This document shows positions 28,479 to 33,640 of a stretch of 33,640 nucleotides of DNA, piece by piece. A program made the translations under genes and the position numbers. Origin of the DNA: Microbacterium paludicola (GTDB lineage: Bacteria > Actinomycetota > Actinomycetes > Actinomycetales > Microbacteriaceae). Each line of letters starts with the position of its first letter. Positions within the stretch are counted from its first letter, which is position 1. The stretch covers positions 1 through 33,640 of the forward strand of contig NZ_JADGLL010000029.1 of NCBI RefSeq assembly GCF_015235415.1. Reading direction: 5' to 3'. Below the pieces are notes generated by a model. The model was not told where the DNA came from. It saw only the letters and a list, made by a program, of their open reading frames with translations, and searched no databases.

Positions 28479-29038
28479 TGCCGCGCGGTGAGAAGGTCCT
28501 GGACCCCACGGCCGGCCAGACCGTCGGCCCGTTCTTCGCATTCGGCCTCGAGTACGAGCGGATGAACGAGGTCGCGTTCCCGCACAGCCCCGGCGCGATC
28601 GTCCTGTCGGGCACCGTGTACGACGGGGCCGGCGCCCCCATCCCCGACGCCGTGATCGAGATCTTCGGCGCCGACGTCGACGGGTCGATCCCGGATGCAC
28701 GCGGCTCGCTGAAGCGCGACGGCTTCTCGTTCACCGGCTTCGGCCGCACGATGACGACCGACGACGGGCGCTACCACTTCTGGACGCGCAACCCCGGGCC
28801 GATCGGCGGCAGGGCGCCGTTCATCGCCGCCGTCGTGTTCGCCCGCGGCCTTCCCGACAAGCTGCACACCCGCATCTACCTTCCCGAACACGACGAACTT
28901 CGCGCCGCGGATCCGTTCCTCTCCGGGCTGAGCGAGGCGGAGCGCGCGTCGCTCACCGCCACGCGCACCTCCGACGGGTACCTTCGCCACGACATCCACC
29001 TGCAAGGTGAGAAGGAGACCGTGTTCCTTGAGTTCTGA
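28478..29038 (+). CDS. pcaG: Protocatechuate 3,4-dioxygenase alpha subunit
   Basis: The 186-residue non-iron subunit that pairs with PcaH and completes the substrate pocket. It begins with the typical LDPTAGQTVGPFFAFGL, followed by the dioxygenase beta-sandwich (LSGTVYDGAGAPIPDAVIEIF, GFGRTMTTDDGRYHFWTRNPG) and ends in TSDGYLRHDIHLQGEKETVFLEF, as PcaG proteins do. As expected for the alpha subunit it lacks the tyrosine and paired histidine iron ligands. Its ATG overlaps the pcaH stop (TGATG), so the two subunits should be made in balance. Confidence 0.96.
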   Translation: MPRGEKVLDPTAGQTVGPFFAFGLEYERMNEVAFPHSPGAIVLSGTVYDGAGAPIPDAVIEIFGADVDGSIPDARGSLKRDGFSFTGFGRTMTTDDGRYHFWTRNPGPIGGRAPFIAAVVFARGLPDKLHTRIYLPEHDELRAADPFLSGLSEAERASLTATRTSDGYLRHDIHLQGEKETVFLEF

Positions 29039-30608
29039 CGTGCCCGCCGCCGGCGACCTCGATCTGGGGCTTCTCTCGCCGGTGACAGCCGGACACGAGG
29101 GACCCATCATGGACGCCGCGGTGCTCGCTGCGCTGGTGACCGCCGAGGTCGCGCTGATCGAGGCGTACGGCGCCGTCGGGGGCCTCGACCACGCGCCCGA
29201 CCGCGCCGCGCTGCTCGACCAGGCGCGCGGGCTGCGTACGGCTTCGACGGAGATGCCGGCTTCGCCGGATCCGGATCGCGGATCCGCTCCGGAGAGCGCG
29301 GCATCTCCGGAGAACGCGGCGCTGGTGCGGGCGCTCGCGCTCGCCGCGGTGGCCGGCGGCAACCCGGTCATCCCGCTCGTGACGCACCTGCGCCGCATCG
29401 CGGGGCCGCTCGCGAAGCCGTGGGTTCACCGCGGCGCGACGAGCCAGGACATCCTCGACACCGCGCTGATGATCGTCGCGAAGGATGCCGCGGGCCACGT
29501 GCTCGCGGGGCTCGACGCCACGGCCGATGCGCTCGAGCGGTTCGCGCGCGAGCACCGCGACGAGGTCGCCGCGGCCCGCACCCTCACGCAGCACGCCGTG
29601 CCGACCACCACGGGCCTGCGCGCGGCCAACTGGCTGCGGGGCATCCGTCGCGCCCGCGGGCGCCTCGCCGGCGCGCGCGACTCCCTTCCCGCGCAGCTCG
29701 GCGGTGCCGGCGGCACGCTCGCGTCCTTCGTCGAGATCCTCGGCCCCGACCGCGCGGCGAGCCTGCCCGGCGCGTTCGCCGACGCGACGGGCCTCGCCGC
29801 GCCGGACGCGCCGTGGCACACATCCCGCTGGCCCGTCACCGAGCTCGGCGACGCACTCGTGCAGGCGCTGGATGCGCTCGGCGTGCTCGCCGCGGACGTC
29901 GCCACCCTGTCGCGCACCGAGATCGGCGAGCTCGCGGAGTCATCCGGCGGCGGATCCTCGGCGATGCCGCACAAGCAGAATCCCGCCCGCTCGGTGCTGA
30001 TCCGCTCGGCCGCGATCCGCGCCCCGCACCTCGGCGCCGCGCTGCACACCGCCGCGGCGCTCGCCGTCGACGAGCGCCCCGACGGCGCCTGGCACGCCGA
30101 GTGGCCGACGCTGCGCGAACTGCTGCGCCTCGCCCTGGGCGCTGCGGCGCACGCGGCTGACCTCGCCGACGGCCTGCACGCCGATTCGAGCGCGATCGCC
30201 CGCAACCTCGCGTCGACCCGCGGTCTGGTCATCTCGGAGCGGCTCTCGATCGTCCTCGGGCCGATCCTCGGCGCCGAGCGCGTCGCCGACATCGTCCGGA
30301 GCGCCGCCCTCGGCGGCGACCTGGCGCTGCTCGTCCACAGCGCGCTCGACGACGCGAACACCGCCCTGCCCACGGGGCTCGACGAACTGCTCGACCCCGC
30401 GGCGTACACGGGCCTGGCCGCCCGTCTCGTCGACGGCGACCTCGGCGACCCGCCGCACGTCGAGGTCGTCGATCCGACCGCCCCGGTGTCGCACGACGTT
30501 CCGGGGCCGTACGATCCGTTCGACGACGGCTCGCGCCTGCCCCCGCCCCGGCCGCGCGGGTTCGATCCGTTCGCCGACCACTTCAGCTCGGGAGAGGAAG
30601 ACACGTGA
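29028..30608 (+). CDS. pcaB: 3-carboxy-cis,cis-muconate cycloisomerase
   Basis: Fumarase/aspartase-superfamily enzyme converting 3-carboxymuconate to 4-carboxymuconolactone. The superfamily signature GSSAMPHKQNP is at about residues 309-319, and HRGATSQDILDTALM and TLTQHAVPTTTGLRAANW carry the other active-site segments. Start choice: TTG at 29028 gives 526 residues, overlaps pcaG by 11 bp and has AAGGAGA about 8 bases upstream; GTG codons at 29007 and 29040 are alternatives. Two oddities are a Pro/Ser/Glu-rich insertion near residues 70-90 and a Pro-rich C-terminal extension of about 45 residues (DPFDDGSRLPPPRPRGFDPF), which also makes it longer than the roughly 450-residue norm. Confidence 0.93.
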   Translation: MSSDVPAAGDLDLGLLSPVTAGHEGPIMDAAVLAALVTAEVALIEAYGAVGGLDHAPDRAALLDQARGLRTASTEMPASPDPDRGSAPESAASPENAALVRALALAAVAGGNPVIPLVTHLRRIAGPLAKPWVHRGATSQDILDTALMIVAKDAAGHVLAGLDATADALERFAREHRDEVAAARTLTQHAVPTTTGLRAANWLRGIRRARGRLAGARDSLPAQLGGAGGTLASFVEILGPDRAASLPGAFADATGLAAPDAPWHTSRWPVTELGDALVQALDALGVLAADVATLSRTEIGELAESSGGGSSAMPHKQNPARSVLIRSAAIRAPHLGAALHTAAALAVDERPDGAWHAEWPTLRELLRLALGAAAHAADLADGLHADSSAIARNLASTRGLVISERLSIVLGPILGAERVADIVRSAALGGDLALLVHSALDDANTALPTGLDELLDPAAYTGLAARLVDGDLGDPPHVEVVDPTAPVSHDVPGPYDPFDDGSRLPPPRPRGFDPFADHFSSGEEDT

Positions 30609-31378
30609 CAACGCCGACGCTTGCGTTCACGGCCCCGGTCGGGCCCGACGGCGCGCCCCTTCTCGTCCTCGGTCCCTCCCTCGGCACCTCGACCATTCTG
30701 TGGGAGGACGTCGTCCCCCACCTCGCCGACAGCTTCCGGGTGGTGACCTGGGACCTCCCGGGCCACGGCGCCGCGAAGCCGGCGACGGAGCCGTTCACGA
30801 TCGGCGAGCTCGCCGACGCGCTCGCCGCGGGCATCCGCGACCTCGGTGCACCCGCCCTCTACGCCGGCGTCTCGCTCGGCGGCGCGACGGGTCTCGAGCT
30901 GCTGCTGCGGCATCCGGATGTCGTCTCGGCCGCCGCGATCGTGTGCGCCTCGCCGAAGTTCGGCGAGCCCGAGATGTGGGCCGAGCGCGCCGCGCAGGTG
31001 CGCACGCAGGGGACCGCGTCGCTGGTCGTCGGATCCGCCCAGCGCTGGTTCGCGCCCGGATCGATCGAGCGGCGCCCGGTGCTCACCGGCCGCCTGCTCC
31101 ACGCGCTGCGCGACGCCGACGACGCGAGCTACGCGCTGAGCTGCGATGCGCTCGCCGCCTACGACGTGACGGCCCGGCTGGGCGAGATCGCGACTCCCGT
31201 GCTCGCGGTCTACGGCGAGCACGACGGCGTCTCGCCCGAGGAGCACGCACGGACGATCGCCGACGGAGTCCGCGACGGCAGGATGGCGCGGATCGACGGG
31301 GCTTCGCACCTCGCGCCCGCCGAGTACCCCGACGAGGTCGCCGCGGTGCTCGGCGACTTCTTCCGGAGCGCGCGATGA
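30605..31378 (+). CDS. pcaD: 3-oxoadipate enol-lactonase
   Basis: Alpha/beta hydrolase opening the enol-lactone to 3-oxoadipate. The 257-residue protein has the nucleophile elbow GVSLGG (S90), the acid in GEHDGV (D207) and the histidine in GASHLAP (H235), with WDLPGHG before them. Its GTG overlaps the pcaB stop (GTGA) and its stop overlaps the pcaC start (ATGA). In many actinobacteria pcaD and pcaC are fused as pcaL; here they are separate but coupled. The following steps, pcaIJ and pcaF, are not in the window. Confidence 0.95.
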   Translation: MTTPTLAFTAPVGPDGAPLLVLGPSLGTSTILWEDVVPHLADSFRVVTWDLPGHGAAKPATEPFTIGELADALAAGIRDLGAPALYAGVSLGGATGLELLLRHPDVVSAAAIVCASPKFGEPEMWAERAAQVRTQGTASLVVGSAQRWFAPGSIERRPVLTGRLLHALRDADDASYALSCDALAAYDVTARLGEIATPVLAVYGEHDGVSPEEHARTIADGVRDGRMARIDGASHLAPAEYPDEVAAVLGDFFRSAR

Positions 31379-31779
31379 CCAGGCCCGCCGGATCCGGTCT
31401 GTCGGATGAGGAGCGCTACGACCAGGGGATGGCCGTGCGCCGCGAGGTGCTCTCGGACGCGCACGTCGACCGCGCCACCGCGAACCAGACCGAGCTGACG
31501 GCCGACTTCCAGGACTTCATCACGCGCGTCGCGTGGGGCGATGTCTGGTCGCGTCCCGGCCTCGACCGCCGATCGCGTTCGGTCGCGGTGCTGTCGTCGC
31601 TCATCGCGCACGGGCACCACGAGGAGCTCGCGATGCACCTGCGCGCGGCCCTGCGCAACGGCCTCACCGTGGACGAGATCCGCGAGGTCATCCTGCAGTC
31701 GGCGATCTACTCGGGCGTCCCCGCCGCGAACACGGCCTTCCGCATCGCGACCGAGGTCTTCGGCGACGACCAGGCCTGA
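31375..31779 (+). CDS. pcaC: 4-carboxymuconolactone decarboxylase
   Basis: Small enzyme of 134 residues, AhpD/CMD fold, that decarboxylates 4-carboxymuconolactone to the enol-lactone used by PcaD. The C-terminal half carries the family pattern HGHHEELAMHLRAALRNG and VILQSAIYSGVPAANTAF. The N-terminus DEERYDQGMAVRREVLSDAHVDRA is also characteristic. The ATG overlaps the pcaD stop. It ends the pca operon, followed by the repeat-rich gap. Confidence 0.96.
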   Translation: MTRPAGSGLSDEERYDQGMAVRREVLSDAHVDRATANQTELTADFQDFITRVAWGDVWSRPGLDRRSRSVAVLSSLIAHGHHEELAMHLRAALRNGLTVDEIREVILQSAIYSGVPAANTAFRIATEVFGDDQA

Positions 31780-31787
31780 CCCTTCCC

Positions 31788-32045
31788 CGCTCGTTCGCTG
31801 AGCGACGAGCGAAGCCCCACCTCCGGTCGTTGAGCGACGAGCGTCGACCCACCATTGTTCGTTGAGCGACGAGCGAAGCGAGGAGTCGAAACGCGCCGGG
31901 CGTCGCCTCGCGTCGGACAAGTGCGTTGTCTGGGCGTTTCGACTCGCTTCGCTCGCTCAACGAGCGAGGGGGTGACGAGCGTCGACCCACCATTGTTCGT
32001 TGAGCGACGAGCGAAGCGAGGAGTCGAAACGCGCCGGGCGTCGCA
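31788..32045. repeat. Cluster of dispersed intergenic repeats between pcaC and cydC
   Basis: At least four arms of the repeat family fill the 275-bp gap between the convergent pcaC and cydC genes. Forward arms with CGTTGAGCGACGAGCG recur at about 31788, 31827, 31860 and 31998, and one inverted arm with GTTTCGACTCGCTTCGCTCG starts at 31936. No gene, promoter or RNA gene is apparent in this stretch. Confidence 0.75.
31836..31906. repeat. 71-bp perfect direct repeat, first copy (second at 31974-32044)
   Basis: The 71 bases beginning GACGAGCGTCGACCCACC and ending GCCGGGCGTCGC occur again, identically, at 31974-32044, an offset of 138 bp. Each copy carries one arm of the dispersed repeat. Perfect identity suggests a recent duplication or gene conversion. 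Confidence 0.85.
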
Positions 32046-32054
32046 CGGTAGGAG

Positions 32055-33640
32055 TCAGCGCAGCGCGAGCACGCGGTCGCCGGGGCGCCGGTCGTCGGCG
32101 CGGTGCGAGACGAGCAGCACGACGCGGTCGGTCGTGGCGCGGCGGATGTCGGCCATCATCGCGGCGGCGGTCGGCGCGTCGAGGTGCGCCGTCGGCTCGT
32201 CGAGCAGGATGACCTGAGCCCGCGTCAGCAGGGCACGCGCGACCGCGAGGCGCTGGCGCTCGCCACCGGACAGCGCCGACCCGCCCGCGCCGACGCGGGT
32301 GTCGAGCCCGCGCGGGAGGGTGCGCAGCAGCGGGCCGAGGCCGACGCGTTCCAGCACCTCGGTCATCTCCGCGTCGGAGGGGCGGTCGGTGCGCGGGCGG
32401 GCCAGCAGCAGGTTGCCGCGCAGCGTCGAGTCGAACACGTACGCGTCCTGCGGGCACCACGCGATGCGGGTGCGCCAGGCCGCGGCGTCGAGTTCGGTGA
32501 GCGGGACGCCGTCGACGCGGACGGATCCGCTCGCCGCCGGCAGCGCGCCCATCACGATCGAGAGCAGGGTCGACTTGCCGGATCCGCTCGGCCCCTCGAC
32601 CACCAGCCACTCGCCGGCGCGCGCGACGCCGTCGAGCCCGGCGAACACGTCCGTCTCCCCATGCCGGGCCGCGAGGCCGTCCAGTGCGAGCTCGCGGATC
32701 GGGCCTGCCGGCACCGCCGTGCCCGAGACCGCGACGGGCGGCTCCTCGAGCAGGGGAGCGATCCGGCTCCGCACGGCGCCGAGCGCCGGCAGGCGGTGCG
32801 CGGCGGCGACGAGGTCGGCCAGCGGCTCGAGGGCGGCCAACGCGAGCAGCGCGATGACGCACGCGAGCTCGGCGGGAGATCCCCCGGACAGCAGCGGTGT
32901 CGTGACGGCGAGCAGCGTGGTGGCGAGCACGACGACGGCCGTCCCCAGGCCGGCACCCCACGAGACACGGCGCTCCGCGCGGGCGAGGCGCGCATCGGCG
33001 TCGGCGAGCACGGCCAGCGCGCGGTCGGCGACCCCGTTCGCGCGCAGGTCATCGGCCGCGGAGCTCAGGGCGGCCGTACCGCGCACCAGCGCCGAGCGCT
33101 GGGTGATCCTCGTCCGCTGGGCGCTGCGTGCGGCGCCGATCGCGAGGGCCGCGCCGATCCCCGCGGCGGCGACGAGGGTCGCGAGCACCGGCACAACGAG
33201 CTGCGGAAGGACGAAGGCCGTGGTGATCGTCACGCCGACGATCGACAGCACGCCGACGACGAGCGGCGGGATCACGCGCGGCAGCAGGTCGCGCAGCTCG
33301 TCGGCGAGCACAACGAGGTAGTCGACGGGCGATCCGCCCTCGAGCAGGCGGCGCGACCCGGCCCCGCGCGCGGCGATCGCGTGCCACAGTCGCAGACGCA
33401 GCGCGTCGACCATCCGGAACGCGGCCTCGTGGGTGAACAGCCGCTCGGCATACCGCGCGATCGACCGCCCGATGCCGAAGAACCGCACGCCGACGATCGC
33501 GACGAGCAGGTACATGATGTACTCCTCGACGCTCGCGCGCACGATCAGCCAGCCGGACACCGCGCTGAGGGAGAGCCCGAGCCCCACCGCGAGGAACGCG
33601 AGCAGGATGCCGATGAGCCAGGGGGCCGTGGGGGTGGGGG
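32055..33640 (-). CDS. cydC: Thiol reductant ABC exporter subunit CydC, N-terminus cut by window edge
   Basis: Half of the CydDC ABC exporter, which moves glutathione or cysteine-type reductants and heme-related cargo needed to assemble cytochrome bd oxidase. The frame stays open to the window edge (an internal GTG at 33585-33587 is not the true start), so about 528 residues are visible. The membrane domain includes SAVSGWLIVRASVEEYIMYL and GIGRSIARYAERLFTHEAAFR, both diagnostic of CydC. The ATPase domain has GPSGSGKST (Walker A, about 32570-32600), LSGGERQRLAVARALL (signature), VILLDEPTAHLD (Walker B) and LLVSHRADD (H-loop), all intact. cydD, and cydAB, would be expected just beyond the right edge. 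Confidence 0.93.
   Translation of the reverse strand, partial: PTPTAPWLIGILLAFLAVGLGLSLSAVSGWLIVRASVEEYIMYLLVAIVGVRFFGIGRSIARYAERLFTHEAAFRMVDALRLRLWHAIAARGAGSRRLLEGGSPVDYLVVLADELRDLLPRVIPPLVVGVLSIVGVTITTAFVLPQLVVPVLATLVAAAGIGAALAIGAARSAQRTRITQRSALVRGTAALSSAADDLRANGVADRALAVLADADARLARAERRVSWGAGLGTAVVVLATTLLAVTTPLLSGGSPAELACVIALLALAALEPLADLVAAAHRLPALGAVRSRIAPLLEEPPVAVSGTAVPAGPIRELALDGLAARHGETDVFAGLDGVARAGEWLVVEGPSGSGKSTLLSIVMGALPAASGSVRVDGVPLTELDAAAWRTRIAWCPQDAYVFDSTLRGNLLLARPRTDRPSDAEMTEVLERVGLGPLLRTLPRGLDTRVGAGGSALSGGERQRLAVARALLTRAQVILLDEPTAHLDAPTAAAMMADIRRATTDRVVLLVSHRADDRRPGDRVLALR

Noticed and set aside
31780..32054. Small RNA or attachment-site reading of the gap after pcaC
   Set aside because: No tRNA, integrase or promoter is visible; the structure is fully explained by the dispersed repeat arms and the 71-bp duplication.

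Overview
The window is very GC-rich, densely coded DNA from a high-GC Gram-positive bacterium. Actinobacterial protein families (LigM-like demethylase with PurU/MetF, PadR, leaderless starts, GH6 cellulase with a CelR/CebR-type operator) and the general style suggest a member of the Microbacteriaceae, probably Microbacterium or a close relative; this is inference from family resemblance, not a database match. I count 28 protein genes: two run off the window edges and one is broken by a frameshift. No rRNA, tRNA, CRISPR array or insertion sequence was found.

Layout. 1-3.1 kb: a truncated M23 (LytM-type) peptidase with a Thr/Pro/Ser repeat tail, a VOC-family protein, and a secreted GH6 cellulase behind a perfect CelR/CebR-type operator. 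3.2-13.8 kb: mostly single genes (MATE exporter, two uridine-kinase-like P-loop proteins, GNAT acetyltransferase, M13 peptidase, SNF2 helicase with a SWIM-like zinc motif, a beta-lactamase-fold protein lacking its catalytic residues, PadR regulator). 13.9-17.2 kb: metF-purU-ligM, a tetrahydrofolate-dependent aromatic O-demethylation operon. 17.3-21.8 kb: an overlapping three-gene operon for a processive GT2 synthase, an HlyD-like adaptor and a GH81 beta-1,3-glucanase lipoprotein. 21.9-25.5 kb: a CynX-type MFS carrier, then a TetR regulator divergent from a frameshifted DHA2-type MFS pump. 25.7-31.8 kb: a second purU, an IclR regulator and pcaHGBDC for protocatechuate. 32.1 kb to the end: CydC, the ABC exporter subunit needed for cytochrome bd assembly, cut by the edge.

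How the genes fit together. LigM-type enzymes move the methyl group of vanillate-like aromatics to tetrahydrofolate, leaving protocatechuate-type products. MetF would oxidise methyl-THF and PurU would release formate and free THF. PcaHG, PcaB, PcaC and PcaD would take protocatechuate to 3-oxoadipate; pcaIJ and pcaF are not in the window. Together with the CelR-box cellulase this reads as a plant-litter-degrading lifestyle. The GT2-HlyD-GH81 operon is a different theme, synthesis and trimming of a surface beta-glucan, and is the most likely place for something little described.

Non-coding structure is also informative. Six genes have a TANNNT -10 element exactly 6 nt before the start codon, suggesting leaderless mRNAs, while three genes with Shine-Dalgarno leaders share the -10 TAACGT. 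A palindromic intergenic repeat (arms resembling GTTTCGACTCGC and CGCTCAACGACCGG) recurs in at least five gaps, once with a 71-bp perfect direct duplication.
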